From: Bradyrhizobium sp. CCGUVB1N3
GTDB lineage: Bacteria > Pseudomonadota > Alphaproteobacteria > Rhizobiales > Xanthobacteraceae
Direction: 5' to 3'
DNA: 64,000 nucleotides
NCBI RefSeq assembly: GCF_024199925.1
Contig: NZ_JANADR010000001.1
Span: 4,402,001 to 4,466,000, forward strand
The notes under the pieces are model-generated. The model saw only the letters and a list, made by a program, of their open reading frames with translations. It made no database searches and was not told the DNA's origin. Position numbers and translations under genes: made by a program. Below are positions 44,499-53,399 of the stretch, in pieces. Numbering within the stretch: the first letter of the stretch is position 1; each line of letters begins with the position of its first letter.

Positions 44499-45620
44499 GT
44501 GACCGACTCGCCGTTGCTGAACGAGATCAAGGCGCTGATCAAATCCTCCGGCCCGATGCCGGTGTGGAGGTACATGGAGCTGTGCCTGATGCATCCGCGT
44601 CACGGCTACTACATCGCGCGCGATCCGCTCGGGCGTGAAGGCGACTTCACCACCGCGCCGGAAGTCAGCCAGATGTTCGGCGAGCTCCTGGGGCTATGGA
44701 CGGCATCGGTGTGGAAGCAGATGGGCTCGCCGCAGCTGTTGCGGCTGATCGAACTCGGGCCCGGCCGCGGCACCATGATGGCGGACGCGCTGCGCGCGCT
44801 GCGGGTGCTGCCGCCGCTCTACCAGGCGCTCCAGGTCCACATGGTCGAGGTCAATCCGGTGCTGCGCGAGCGGCAGAAGACGACGCTGTCGGGCGTGCGC
44901 AACATCACCTGGCACGCCACGATCGACGACGTGCCCGAAGGCCCCTCGATCATCCTCGCCAACGAATATTTCGACGTGCTTCCGATCCACCAGATGGTGA
45001 AGCGCGAAAACGGCTGGCATGAGCGCGTGGTCGATATCGATGCGAACGACAAGCTTCAGTTCGGCGCCGCCGCCGATCCGACCCCGCGCTTCGACGTGCT
45101 GCTGCCGCCCTTGGTGCGTGCCGCGCCCGTCGGCGCGGTGTTCGAATGGCGGCCGGATTCCGAGATCATGAAGCTCGCAAGCCGCGTGCGCGACCAGGAC
45201 GGCGCGGCGCTGATCATCGACTACGGCCACTTGCGCAGCGACGCCGGCGACACCTTTCAGGCGATCGCGCGCCACACCTTTGCCGATCCCCTGAAGGCAC
45301 CGGGCCAGGCCGACATCACCGCCCATGTCGACTTCCAGGCGCTGTCGCGCGCCGCCGAGGACGTCGGCGCCCGCGTCCATGGCCCGATGACGCAGGGCGA
45401 GTTTTTGAAGCGCCTCGGCGTCGATACTCGCGCGGCGGCACTGATGCAGAAGGCGACACCGGAAGTCTCCGCCGACATCGCCGCGGCGCTGAAGCGGCTG
45501 ACCGATACGGGCCGCGGCGGCATGGGCTCGATGTTCAAGGTGCTCGCCATCTCCGAACCGCGGCTCACCTCGCTCGCGGCCCTGAGCGACCATGTTGGGG
45601 AAGGCGACGACGCATCATGA
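44499..45620 (+). CDS. SAM-dependent methyltransferase, MidA/NDUFAF7 family
   Basis: The 373-residue protein has the NDUFAF7 pattern: YMELCLMHPRHGYYIARDPL, GREGDFTTAPEVSQMFGEL, the SAM loop LIELGPGRGTMMADAL and IILANEYFDVLPIHQMV. NDUFAF7 methylates an arginine in a respiratory complex I subunit in mitochondria; bacterial members are less studied. The start codon is GTG (44499). Its stop overlaps the pgeF start by ATGA, so the genes are coupled. Confidence 0.9.
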   Translation: MTDSPLLNEIKALIKSSGPMPVWRYMELCLMHPRHGYYIARDPLGREGDFTTAPEVSQMFGELLGLWTASVWKQMGSPQLLRLIELGPGRGTMMADALRALRVLPPLYQALQVHMVEVNPVLRERQKTTLSGVRNITWHATIDDVPEGPSIILANEYFDVLPIHQMVKRENGWHERVVDIDANDKLQFGAAADPTPRFDVLLPPLVRAAPVGAVFEWRPDSEIMKLASRVRDQDGAALIIDYGHLRSDAGDTFQAIARHTFADPLKAPGQADITAHVDFQALSRAAEDVGARVHGPMTQGEFLKRLGVDTRAAALMQKATPEVSADIAAALKRLTDTGRGGMGSMFKVLAISEPRLTSLAALSDHVGEGDDAS

Positions 45621-46384
45621 CCCTGTGCTCCTCGCTGCTCTCGGCCGTGCCCGGCCTGCGCCATGCCTTCTTCACCCGCGAGGGCGGCGTTTCCAGTGGC
45701 ATCTATGCCGCGCTCAATGGCGGGCTCGGCTCCAATGACGACCCGGCCCTTGTCGCGGAGAACCGCCGCCGTATGGCCGAGCATGTCGGCGTTCAGCCTG
45801 GCCGGTTCATCAGCCTGCACCAGATCCACTCGCCCGACGTGCTCGTCGCCGATGGCGCCTGGCCGAGCGGTCCGCGGCCGAAGGGCGATGCGATGGTCAC
45901 GCGCACGCCCGGCCTCGCGCTCGGCGTCTCCACCGCCGATTGCGGGCCGGTGCTGTTCGTCGATCCCACCGCGCGGGTGATCGGCGGTGCGCATGCCGGC
46001 TGGAAGGGCGCACTGACAGGCGTGCTGGAGTCCACGATCTCAGCGATGGAAAAGCTCGGTGCTGAACGCAGCCGCATCATCGCGGCGATCGGGCCCCTGA
46101 TCCGCCAGGAGAGCTACGAAGTCGGCAACGAGTTCGTCGCGCGCTTCATCGAGGCTGACGCGGACAACGCCGTGTTCTTCATTCCCTCGGTGCGCGAGGG
46201 CCACGCGATGTTCGATCTCGCTGGCTTCATCCGCATGCGGCTCGAGGCCGCCGGCATCCTGATGATCGACGACCTCGGCCTCGACACTTATTCCGACGAG
46301 CGCTTCTTCAGCTATCGGCGCTCCGTGCACCGCAAGGAGCCGGACTATGGCCGCCACATCCACGCGATCGCGCTCGAAGCGTGA
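45617..46384 (+). CDS. pgeF: PgeF/LACC1-type peptidoglycan editing factor or purine phosphorylase
   Basis: The 255-residue protein starts MTLCSSLLSAVPGLRHAFFT. It has the metal ligands His in SLHQIHSPDV, Cys in VSTADCGPVLFVD and His in GAHAGWKGAL. This family was once called multicopper polyphenol oxidase; in E. coli it edits peptidoglycan intermediates, and homologues phosphorolyse purine nucleosides. The ATG overlaps the preceding stop. It lies in an operon with lgt. Confidence 0.92.
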   Translation: MTLCSSLLSAVPGLRHAFFTREGGVSSGIYAALNGGLGSNDDPALVAENRRRMAEHVGVQPGRFISLHQIHSPDVLVADGAWPSGPRPKGDAMVTRTPGLALGVSTADCGPVLFVDPTARVIGGAHAGWKGALTGVLESTISAMEKLGAERSRIIAAIGPLIRQESYEVGNEFVARFIEADADNAVFFIPSVREGHAMFDLAGFIRMRLEAAGILMIDDLGLDTYSDERFFSYRRSVHRKEPDYGRHIHAIALEA

Positions 46385-46409
46385 ACACAACAGCAACGCG
46401 ATGATTTCC

Positions 46410-46500
46410 GTCATTCCGGGGCGGCTCGAAGAGCCGAACCCGGAATCTCGCGCCACAACCTCCAGATTCCGGGCTCTCGCTACGCGAGCCCCGGAATGAC
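46410..46500. repeat. palindromic repeat, GTCATTCCGGGG class
   Basis: GTCATTCCGGGGCGGCTCGA at the left and GCGAGCCCCGGAATGAC at the right are inverted; inner arms CCCGGAATCT/AGATTCCGGG pair too. It lies 26 bp after pgeF. Confidence 0.8.
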
Positions 46501-46568
46501 TGCATTTGGGACTGTGGCTCCCCTGCCCTAGACGTTAATGCATTTTAACGATATCGCTGCCCTCCATA

Positions 46569-47183
46569 ATGAGGGAAGCGTCATCACTCTTGCGCCGCGC
46601 GGGCACGCGCGTGCTGGCAGCCATGCTGCTGGCAGCATCCTGCGCGCTTGGCGGCTGCGCCGGCGGCGGGGCGGCGAGCAACTCCTATGCGATGGCGCCG
46701 CCGAGCAGCGGCAGCGGGACGACGGTGGCCTTTGAATCCATCGACGGGCCGCCACCGCAGGTGTTCGACCGAATGGTCGGCGTGCTCGACAGCGAATCGA
46801 AGCTGCGCAGCCTGTCCATCGTCTCCCGCGAGGGCACGGCTGCCTATCGCGTGCGCAGCTACCTCTCCGCGCAGGTCGTTCGCGGCAAGACCATGATCGC
46901 CTGGGTCTGGGACGTCTATGACGCCAACCAGCAGCGGGCGCTGCGCCTGTCCGGCGAGGAACCGGCCGGCAAGAGCGGGCGCGATCCCTGGTCGGCCGCC
47001 GACGACATGGTCCTACGGAGGATCGCGCAGGCCGGATTCAGCGGACTTTCCAATATGATCAACGGAACGCCGGCGGATTCTCCCACCTTGCGGGGACCGG
47101 CGGTGGCAAGCGCGATGCCCGGGTCGCTCACGCCCGACATGCCGGCTGCGGCGCTCGGCTATGCGAGCGATAACCAGCGTTAA
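46569..47183 (+). CDS. putative lipoprotein of unknown function
   Basis: The 204-residue product has an N-terminal signal with a lipobox, CALGGC (Cys at residue 30), so Lgt and LspA should process it. The mature part begins with a Gly/Ser linker and contains PPPQVFDRMVGVLDSESKLR, AAYRVRSYLSAQVVRGKTM and IAWVWDVYDANQQRALRLSG, a compact alpha/beta domain seen in alphaproteobacterial lipoproteins of unknown role. It stands alone between pgeF and prs. Confidence 0.78.
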   Translation: MREASSLLRRAGTRVLAAMLLAASCALGGCAGGGAASNSYAMAPPSSGSGTTVAFESIDGPPPQVFDRMVGVLDSESKLRSLSIVSREGTAAYRVRSYLSAQVVRGKTMIAWVWDVYDANQQRALRLSGEEPAGKSGRDPWSAADDMVLRRIAQAGFSGLSNMINGTPADSPTLRGPAVASAMPGSLTPDMPAAALGYASDNQR

Positions 47184-47363
47184 ACCACAGCCCCAAGTCC
47201 CGGCCAAACCGTTGGCCCGACTCAGGATTTCGCAGGGAAAACGTAGCATCCCGGGTTGCCAGTGCGGCCTTGGGCCTGATATTTGCTCGCCCGTTGAAAC
47301 CGTGCTCCATGGGTATCCGAGATGTTGAACGTCGTGTCCAGCAAGGCGCGGGAGGAAGCGACC

Positions 47364-48317
47364 ATGTCGGCCAAGAACGGCTCAATCAAGCTGGTTGCCG
47401 GCAATTCCAATCCGGCGCTCGCGCAAGCCATCGCGCAAGGCCTGCATGTGCCGTTGACGAAAGCGGTGGTACGGCGCTTCGCCGACATGGAGATCTTCGT
47501 CGAGATCCAGGAGAACGTCCGCGGCTCGGACGCCTTCGTCATCCAATCGACCTCGTTCCCCGCGAACGACCATCTGATGGAGCTCCTGATCATCACCGAC
47601 GCGCTGCGCCGCTCGTCGGCGCGTCGCATCACGGCGGTGATCCCCTATTTCGGCTACGCGCGGCAGGATCGCAAATCCGGCTCCCGCACGCCGATCTCGG
47701 CCAAGCTCGTCGCGAACCTGCTCACCCAGGCCGGCGTCGACCGCGTCATGACGCTCGATCTGCATGCTACCCAGATCCAGGGCTTCTTCGACATCCCGGC
47801 CGATAACCTCTACGCCGCGCCGCTGATGGTGCGCGACATCAAGGAGAAGTTCGACCTCTCCAAGGTGATGGTGATCTCGCCCGACGTCGGCGGCGTTGCG
47901 CGCGCCCGCGGCCTTGCCAAGCGCATCAACACCCCGCTCGCGATCGTCGACAAGCGGCGCGAGCGTCCCGGCGAGTCCGAGGTCATGAACGTGATCGGCG
48001 ACGTCGCCGGCTACACCTGCCTCCTGGTCGACGACATCGTCGATTCCGGCGGCACGCTTGTGAACGCAGCCGATGCGCTGATCGCCAAGGGCGCCAAGGA
48101 CGTCTACGCCTATATCACCCACGGCGTCCTCTCCGGCGGCGCTGCAGCCCGCATCACCAACTCGCGGCTGAAAGAGCTCGTCATCACCGACTCGATCCTG
48201 CCGACGGACGCGGTGATCAAGGCGCCGAACATCCGCACCCTTCCGATCGCCAGCCTGATTTCGGATGCGATCGCGCGCACGGCCTCGGAAGAGTCGGTGT
48301 CGAGCCTGTTCGACTGA
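47364..48317 (+). CDS. prs: ribose-phosphate pyrophosphokinase
   Basis: Prs makes PRPP from ribose-5-phosphate and ATP for nucleotide, histidine and tryptophan synthesis. The 317-residue protein starts [20 protein letters not shown] and shows [20 protein letters not shown] (ATP/flexible loop), [19 protein letters not shown] and the PRPP loop [14 protein letters not shown]. The ATG at 47364 is preferred over one 42 bp upstream because the known N-terminus begins there. Confidence 0.97.
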   Translation: MSAKNGSIKLVAGNSNPALAQAIAQGLHVPLTKAVVRRFADMEIFVEIQENVRGSDAFVIQSTSFPANDHLMELLIITDALRRSSARRITAVIPYFGYARQDRKSGSRTPISAKLVANLLTQAGVDRVMTLDLHATQIQGFFDIPADNLYAAPLMVRDIKEKFDLSKVMVISPDVGGVARARGLAKRINTPLAIVDKRRERPGESEVMNVIGDVAGYTCLLVDDIVDSGGTLVNAADALIAKGAKDVYAYITHGVLSGGAAARITNSRLKELVITDSILPTDAVIKAPNIRTLPIASLISDAIARTASEESVSSLFD

Positions 48318-48330
48318 ACACGCTGACGTC

Positions 48331-48417
48331 GAAGGGTGGAGCCAAGCGTAACCCACCGCTTCTGCCACCGCGGCAAGTAAGGAGGTGGGTTACGCCTTCG
48401 GCTAACCCACCCTACGA
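48331..48417. repeat. palindromic repeat, AGCGTAACCCACC class
   Basis: AAGGGTGGAGCCAAGCGTAA and GGTGGGTTACGCCTTCGGCT then AACCCACCCTACGA form an imperfect inverted pair directly after prs. It is similar to 40719-40823. Confidence 0.7.
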
Positions 48418-48519
48418 TCCAAGGCTCTGAAGCGCCGCAGCACGCCTCCGAGGGTTGTTGCCGGCTGTGGCCCATGACATCATCCAGATACCGAGTCATC
48501 GCTGCCTCCTGGATGCCTG

Positions 48520-49548
48520 ATGCCACGCCGGAAATTTGCTTGGGAAAAGTTGTCGGACGAGCAGTTGCTCCAGCAGCGCCTGAGCAGTCTGAGGGTTACG
48601 GTCGAAGGCACTTGGCTGGAGGATTGTGTCAGCACGCTTCACGAGGAACTCGAAGAGCGGGGCATCCGGCTGCGACCACACACATGGATATCGAGCGAAT
48701 GGTTTAGCCCCGCAGATGTGCCCGGCATCGCCATTCCGTTCTATCTCGCTCATCCCCGCCTGATGAAGCTCGAGAAGAAGATGATGTTCGACGTCGAGGG
48801 CGGCACCTGGCGCGAGTGCATGGCCATCCTCCGTCACGAGGCCGGCCATGCCATGCAGCACGGCTACCAGTTGCAGCGCCGCCGGCGCTGGCAGCAGCTC
48901 TTCGGTCCGTCGTCGAAACACTATCCGCGCTACTATCGGCCCAATCCGGCCAGCAGGCGTTATGTCCAGCATCTTCGGCTCTGGTACGCACAAAGCCATC
49001 CGGACGAAGATTTCGCCGAAACGTTTGCGGTGTGGCTGCGGCCGCGTTCGAACTGGCGGACGCGATATGCCGGTTGGCCGGCACTGAAGAAGCTCGAATA
49101 TGTCGACGAGCTTATGGGCGAGATTGCGGGAAAGCGACCGCCGATCACGACGCGAGAGCGTGTCGATCCGCTGAGCAAGCTCAGCCAAACGCTCGAAGAC
49201 CACTACAGCAAGAAGCAGGCGTTCTACGCCTTCACGCCACCGAAGACCTACGACCGCGACCTCTCCAGGCTCTTTTCCGCCGATCCACGGCATCAACGCG
49301 CAAAACCGGCTTCGGTCTTGATCAGGCGGCACCGCGCCAAGATCAGGCAACTGGTCGCGCGGTGGACAGGCGAGAACCAGCTCACCCTTGATGCCGTGCT
49401 CGACGACATGATCTCTCGCTGCCGCGAGCTCGACCTACGTGCCGTCGGTCCTGAACAGAAGCTCGTTCTCGACTTCACCGTCCTCGTGACAGCAAAGACC
49501 ATGCACGCGCTGTTCGGCCCATCACGCCGCAAATGGATCGCGCTATGA
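48520..49548 (+). CDS. putative zinc-binding metallopeptidase coupled to an ATP-grasp gene
   Basis: The 342-residue protein has a zincin motif, LRHEAGHAMQHGY (His106, Glu107, His110), and a downstream acidic ligand in DEDFAETFAVWL (Glu167). This matches the putative zinc-binding metallopeptidase family (Peptidase_Mx-like). No signal peptide is seen, so it is cytosolic by prediction. The last 80 residues are helical and basic (LIRRHRAKIRQLVARWTG). Its stop overlaps the start of an ATP-grasp gene by ATGA, a strong sign the two work together. The substrate is unknown. Confidence 0.82.
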   Translation: MPRRKFAWEKLSDEQLLQQRLSSLRVTVEGTWLEDCVSTLHEELEERGIRLRPHTWISSEWFSPADVPGIAIPFYLAHPRLMKLEKKMMFDVEGGTWRECMAILRHEAGHAMQHGYQLQRRRRWQQLFGPSSKHYPRYYRPNPASRRYVQHLRLWYAQSHPDEDFAETFAVWLRPRSNWRTRYAGWPALKKLEYVDELMGEIAGKRPPITTRERVDPLSKLSQTLEDHYSKKQAFYAFTPPKTYDRDLSRLFSADPRHQRAKPASVLIRRHRAKIRQLVARWTGENQLTLDAVLDDMISRCRELDLRAVGPEQKLVLDFTVLVTAKTMHALFGPSRRKWIAL

Positions 49549-50579
49549 GACGCCTCCGTATTCTCGTGCTCATGCATCCGGATTTCGTGCCTCCGGACTC
49601 GACCGACGGATACACCGCACAGGAAATCAACGCCTGGAAAACAGAATATGACGTGGTGAGCACCTTGCGCGCGGCCGACCATGAGGTTCGCCCACTCGGC
49701 GCGCAGGAAGAAATCAAGCCGGTGCGCGACGCGATCGAGGAGTTCAAGCCGCACGTGGTTTTCACGTTGCTGGAGGAGTTCCACTATAACGTTGCGTATG
49801 ACCAGCACATCGCAAGCTATCTCGAGCTGATGAAGGTCCCATACACCGGGTGTAATCCGCGTGGCCTGATCCTGGCACGCGGCAAGGATCTGTCCAAGAC
49901 GCTGGTGCATCATCGCCGGATCGCGGTGCCGGCCTTCGCCGTTTTCCCGATGCGCCGCAAGGTCAAACGGCCAGCGCATCTTGCGCTGCCGCTGATCGTC
50001 AAAAGCCTGAACCTGGACGGATCCTTTGGCATCTCGCAGGCATCGATCGTCGATACGGACGAGAAGCTCGCCGAGCGAGTCGCCTTCATCCACGATCGGA
50101 GCGAAACCGCCGCCATCGCCGAGCAGTTTATCGAGGGGCGGGAGCTCTATGTCGGCGTGATCGGCAACAACCGGCTGCGCGTTCTGCCGGTTTGGGAATT
50201 GAAATTTGGCAGCATGGGCGGTCACCGGTCGCGGCACATCGCCACCGAGAAGGCCAAGCACGATCCCGACTATCAGGAGCGCGTCGGAATTGCCGACGGG
50301 CCGGCGAAAGGCCTGACGCCGGAATTAACCGCTCGCATTCAGCGAGCGGCGAAACGCATCTACCGAGCGCTTGGACTCGATGGATACGCGCGCATCGACT
50401 TTCGTCTCTCTGCCGACGGCACTCCGTATTTCATCGAAGCAAACCCCAATCCCGAAATCGCGAAGAGCCAGGAGTTCGCCACGGCGGCTCAACATGACGG
50501 GCTCAAATATCCGGATCTCCTGCATCGCATCCTGACCCTCGGAATAAGCCGCGCCAGGGCAGGTGTATCCCTGGGCTGA
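49545..50579 (+). CDS. ATP-grasp ligase of the D-Ala-D-Ala ligase type
   Basis: The 344-residue protein starts MRRLRILVLMHPDFVPPDST. It has an N-terminal pre-ATP-grasp domain, LMKVPYTGCNPRGLILARGK, the ATP-binding strand LPLIVKSLNLDGSFGISQ, AEQFIEGRELYVGVIGN and metal ligands in GYARIDFRLSADGTPYFIEA then NPNPEIA. It should join a carboxylate to an amine or thiol using ATP. D-Ala-D-Ala synthesis is unlikely: it is not in a mur cluster and is paired with a metallopeptidase. A peptide-like product made by one and trimmed by the other is inference. Confidence 0.85.
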   Translation: MRRLRILVLMHPDFVPPDSTDGYTAQEINAWKTEYDVVSTLRAADHEVRPLGAQEEIKPVRDAIEEFKPHVVFTLLEEFHYNVAYDQHIASYLELMKVPYTGCNPRGLILARGKDLSKTLVHHRRIAVPAFAVFPMRRKVKRPAHLALPLIVKSLNLDGSFGISQASIVDTDEKLAERVAFIHDRSETAAIAEQFIEGRELYVGVIGNNRLRVLPVWELKFGSMGGHRSRHIATEKAKHDPDYQERVGIADGPAKGLTPELTARIQRAAKRIYRALGLDGYARIDFRLSADGTPYFIEANPNPEIAKSQEFATAAQHDGLKYPDLLHRILTLGISRARAGVSLG

Positions 50580-50806
50580 TGGCAAGATGGCATGACGGTT
50601 TCGATCGGCGTCGGATTGCCGGCAGCCCGGGCGTAGGCCAGATAGCTCTCGATCTTTGCCACGGGCAGGTTGTCGTCTTTTTCAGCAAGCAGCATCAGCA
50701 ACTGACGACTGAAACGTGATCGTGGTCTGGCCTGCGGCGCCTGACAATGTGCCGCCACTGTTCCAAATGCGATCATCGCCATGAGGCCACATAAGATCCG
50801 GCACAT
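50489..50806 (-). CDS. possible small exported protein overlapping the ATP-grasp gene
   Basis: This 105-codon frame starts MCRILCGLMAMIAFGTVAAH, a believable signal peptide cut near CQA, then QAPQARPRSRFSRQLLMLLA and KIESYLAYARAAGNPTPIET. The last 30 codons overlap the convergent ATP-grasp gene by 91 bp, and the tail looks like antisense to it. It may be real but shorter, or a chance frame. Confidence 0.35.
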   Translation of the reverse strand: MCRILCGLMAMIAFGTVAAHCQAPQARPRSRFSRQLLMLLAEKDDNLPVAKIESYLAYARAAGNPTPIETVMPSCHQPRDTPALARLIPRVRMRCRRSGYLSPSC

Positions 50807-50842
50807 GAGAGACCTTCGCTGTCCGCTCTTACGCTTCCTCGC

Positions 50843-51937
50843 CTACGCAAAACTCGGCAGCACGACATCGGCCATGACGGAGCGGATGACCCCGGCTTGC
50901 TCCGCAACAGGCTTTGGATAGTTACCGCAATGGAACACCACGACGAGATCACGCGCGGGCACGACCGTGAGGATCTGACCGCCCCAGCCCACACCACCGA
51001 ACCAGTGTAAGGGCTGCGGGCGCTGGCCGGCGCCGTAGTCGCCCATGTACCAGTGATAGCCGTAGCTGCGGACGGCGCTGGTCGGGACCACTGCCGTGGT
51101 CACGCGCTTCACCCAGTCGGCGGGAACGACGGACGTTCCGTTCCAGGCGCCGCCGGCGAGCATGAGCTGTCCGATCTTGACGAGATCACGCGGCAGCAGG
51201 CGCAAGCCCGAGGCGGCGCGAGGCTCGCCGTCCCTGCCGACATTCCACTCGGAAGGACCAAAACCCAGGGGATCGAACAGCACGCGGCGGCAATAGGCCG
51301 GCAGGGCCTCGCCGGTGCCCTTCGCGATCAGGCGGCCGAGCAGCGCTGTGGCGGCGCCACAATAGGTCCATTTCACGCCGGGCTCGCCGACGATCGGGAG
51401 ACCGAGGATGAAACGATAACGGTCCGGCGCCGCCTCCATTGCGCCTTCGCTGTTGCCGGGCTGGCCGTAGGGAATCGTGAGCTCGTCCCATTCGAAGCCG
51501 AGCGTCATGGAGAGCACGTGATGAATGGTGATCCGGTCGCGGCCGGGCTGCTTGGCGAGGTCGGCGTACTCCGGAAATTGCTCATAGAGCTTGGCCTCGG
51601 GCGGCGGCACCTTGCCGGCCGCAAGCGCCACACCATAAGCGAGACCGACCACGCTCTTGGAGACCGAGCGCAGATCATGCAACACGTCGGGACCGAACAC
51701 GACGTTACCGACCGGACGACCCATCCGCTCATCCTCGCCCTGCCCGTAATGCTCGAACACGAGCTTGCCGCCCTGGCTCACCAGCAGTGCGTGGAGACCG
51801 AACACCTTGCCGCTCTGCTCGACGTCGGCAAGACGTTGCGCCACAGCATCGGACGCCTGAGCCGCAAATGCATAACGAGGTGCAATCAGTCCGGCACCGA
51901 GAGTAGCCAACACGTGACGACGATTGAGATGGGTCAT
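50843..51937 (-). CDS. serine hydrolase (beta-lactamase/penicillin-binding-protein fold)
   Basis: The 364-residue protein starts MTHLNRRHVLATLGAGLIAP with a signal peptide that contains an RR pair (possible Tat). The SxxK motif is SVSK in HDLRSVSKSVVGLAYG and the conserved Tyr is in VKWTYCGAATALLG. The C-terminal third has HWFGGVGWGGQ, standing in for the KTG motif. Such class C-like hydrolases act on esters, D-amino-acid peptides or beta-lactams. The ATG at 51937 sits 8 bp after AGGAG. It is divergent from the PadR operon. Confidence 0.87.
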   Translation of the reverse strand: MTHLNRRHVLATLGAGLIAPRYAFAAQASDAVAQRLADVEQSGKVFGLHALLVSQGGKLVFEHYGQGEDERMGRPVGNVVFGPDVLHDLRSVSKSVVGLAYGVALAAGKVPPPEAKLYEQFPEYADLAKQPGRDRITIHHVLSMTLGFEWDELTIPYGQPGNSEGAMEAAPDRYRFILGLPIVGEPGVKWTYCGAATALLGRLIAKGTGEALPAYCRRVLFDPLGFGPSEWNVGRDGEPRAASGLRLLPRDLVKIGQLMLAGGAWNGTSVVPADWVKRVTTAVVPTSAVRSYGYHWYMGDYGAGQRPQPLHWFGGVGWGGQILTVVPARDLVVVFHCGNYPKPVAEQAGVIRSVMADVVLPSFA

Positions 51938-51970
51938 AGGCACGTCTCCTGCACGAAGTGGATATTAACA

Positions 51971-52005
51971 GGTACCTTGTAATGCACAGTACCTTGCTAT
52001 ATAAG
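51971..52005 (+). promoter_or_regulatory. promoter with overlapping palindrome, candidate PadR operator
   Basis: TTGTAA (51977-51982) and TATAAG (52000-52005) are spaced by 17 bp. A 23-bp interrupted palindrome, GGTAC-N13-GTACC with inner TG/CA pairs (51971-51993), covers the -35 box. GTACCTTG also recurs as a direct repeat (51972 and 51989). A protein bound here would block the PadR promoter and could also act on the divergent hydrolase gene. Confidence 0.55.
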
Positions 52006-52037
52006 TCTGTGTCAAGCTGGTGTACTCAGTTGGAGGA

Positions 52038-52367
52038 ATGGCGGACTCCCCGAATCAAATTCAGCTCAAGAAGGGCGCGCTTGAACTGTGCGTCCTCGCG
52101 CTGCTCGCGCGCCGCGAGAGCTACGCCTATGAGATCGCCTCGACGCTGGCGGCCAGCGTCGGCATGGGCGAAGGCACGATCTATCCGCTGATGCGACGCA
52201 TGCAGGATGACGGGCTCGTCGACACCCGCCTCGCCGAATCCAGCAGCGGGCCGCCGCGAAAATACTACCGGCTGACGCCGGCGGGCCGCGCGGCCTTCAC
52301 CACGCAGAAGCGGGAATGGCGCGCATTCGCCGACGCCGTCAACGAGTTGCTCGGAGACACCAGATGA
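52038..52367 (+). CDS. PadR-family transcriptional regulator
   Basis: The 109-residue protein starts MADSPNQIQLKKGALELCVL and has the PadR winged helix: LALLARRESYAYEIASTLAA, GMGEGTIYPLMRRMQDDGLV and SSGPPRKYYRLTPAG. It lacks the long C-terminal dimer domain, as in the short s1-type PadR proteins. The ATG at 52038 follows GGAGG. Its stop overlaps the start of the HAAS-domain gene, the classic PadR-HAAS pair. It probably represses its own operon. Confidence 0.92.
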   Translation: MADSPNQIQLKKGALELCVLALLARRESYAYEIASTLAASVGMGEGTIYPLMRRMQDDGLVDTRLAESSSGPPRKYYRLTPAGRAAFTTQKREWRAFADAVNELLGDTR

Positions 52368-52936
52368 ACCGTGCCGACTTCCTCCGCATCCTCCGCGACG
52401 GGCTCGCCGGGCTTCCCAGAGAAGATGTCGACGACGTCCTCGCCGACTATGCTGCTCATTTCGAGGACGCTCGTGCCTCCGGCCGCCCCGAAGAGGAGGT
52501 CGCGGAAGCGCTCGGCGAGCCGCGGCGACTGGCGCGCGAGCTGCGCGCCGAGACGGGCCTGCGCCGGTGGGAAAATCATCATTCCCTGCAAAACTCAACG
52601 GCGGCACTGCTGGCGCTCGGCGGCCTCGCCTTGGTCGATGTCATCCTGCTCTTGCCGTTGCTGCTCGTCGTCATGCTGATCCTGCTCATCATCGCCTTCG
52701 TGATGCTCGTCCTCGGAATCGTCGGCATCGGACTGCTGATCAGCCTCTACAAGCATGCAGGCAACGGACATATCGTCGAGCTGGTGTTGCGCGGCCTTGC
52801 GGGCATCGCGCTGGTGACCACGGGCGCGGGCTTCGGTGCACTGCTGCTGCTTGGACTCAATGCCGCCGTCAGATGGCTCGGCGGCTATGCACGGCTGCAC
52901 TATCGGCTGCTCAAGCCGGAGCAGCCCATCGCTTGA
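52364..52936 (+). CDS. HAAS (DUF1700) domain membrane protein
   Basis: The 190-residue protein starts MNRADFLRILRDGLAGLPRE. The HAAS signalling domain spans about 1-65 (VDDVLADYAAHFEDARASGR, EALGEPRRLARELRAE). Two long hydrophobic regions follow, about 78-130 and 143-170, giving three or four membrane spans, then a short tail. HAAS proteins partner with PadR regulators and are thought to relay a membrane or envelope signal; the gene overlap supports that. Confidence 0.9.
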   Translation: MNRADFLRILRDGLAGLPREDVDDVLADYAAHFEDARASGRPEEEVAEALGEPRRLARELRAETGLRRWENHHSLQNSTAALLALGGLALVDVILLLPLLLVVMLILLIIAFVMLVLGIVGIGLLISLYKHAGNGHIVELVLRGLAGIALVTTGAGFGALLLLGLNAAVRWLGGYARLHYRLLKPEQPIA

Positions 52937-52937
52937 G

Positions 52938-53399
52938 TCAGGTGTCTGCGCCAGCCTTCGCGCTGACGACCTCGGCAAACGACGCGAAGAATTCGCCGGC
53001 GAGCTTCGTCGCCGTGGAGTTGATCAGCCGTGCGCCGAGCTGGGCAAGCTTGCCGCCGATCTGGGCGTCGACATCATAGTGCAGCAAGGTGCTATCGGCG
53101 CCGTCCGATTCCAGCCGCACCACGGCGCCGCCTTTGGCGAAGCCGGCCACGCCGCCGGAGCCTTCACCCGAAATGCGATAGCTGCTTGGTGGTTGAAGAT
53201 CGGACAGTGTCACCCTGCCGCCGAAGGTCGCCTTCACCGGGCCGACCCTGAAGACGACGGTCGCGGTCATTTCGTTCGGGCCGGTGACCTCGAGCGACTG
53301 ACAGCCGGGGATGCACTGCTTCAGCACATCGGGATCGTTGAGCGCCGCCCAGACCTTGTCACGGGATGCGGGAACGCGCTGGCTGTCGGTCATCTGCAT
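52938..53399 (-). CDS. coxG: CoxG, carbon-monoxide-dehydrogenase subunit G (SRPBCC fold)
   Basis: CoxG is needed for aerobic CO dehydrogenase to attach to the membrane. The 153-residue protein has the CoxG/SRPBCC pattern: VPASRDKVWAALNDPDVLKQ, CIPGCQSLEVTGPNEM, GRVTLSDLQPPSSYRISGEG and DVDAQIGGKLAQLGARLI. It is the last gene of the cluster; its start overlaps the coxF end by 41 bp. It is only 2 bp from the convergent HAAS gene. Confidence 0.93.
   Translation of the reverse strand: MQMTDSQRVPASRDKVWAALNDPDVLKQCIPGCQSLEVTGPNEMTATVVFRVGPVKATFGGRVTLSDLQPPSSYRISGEGSGGVAGFAKGGAVVRLESDGADSTLLHYDVDAQIGGKLAQLGARLINSTATKLAGEFFASFAEVVSAKAGADT

Noticed and set aside
46533..46550. Possible second CtrA box (TTAATGCATTTTAAC) upstream of the lipoprotein gene
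   Set aside because: The TTAA arms are 6 bp apart rather than 7, so it does not meet the consensus.
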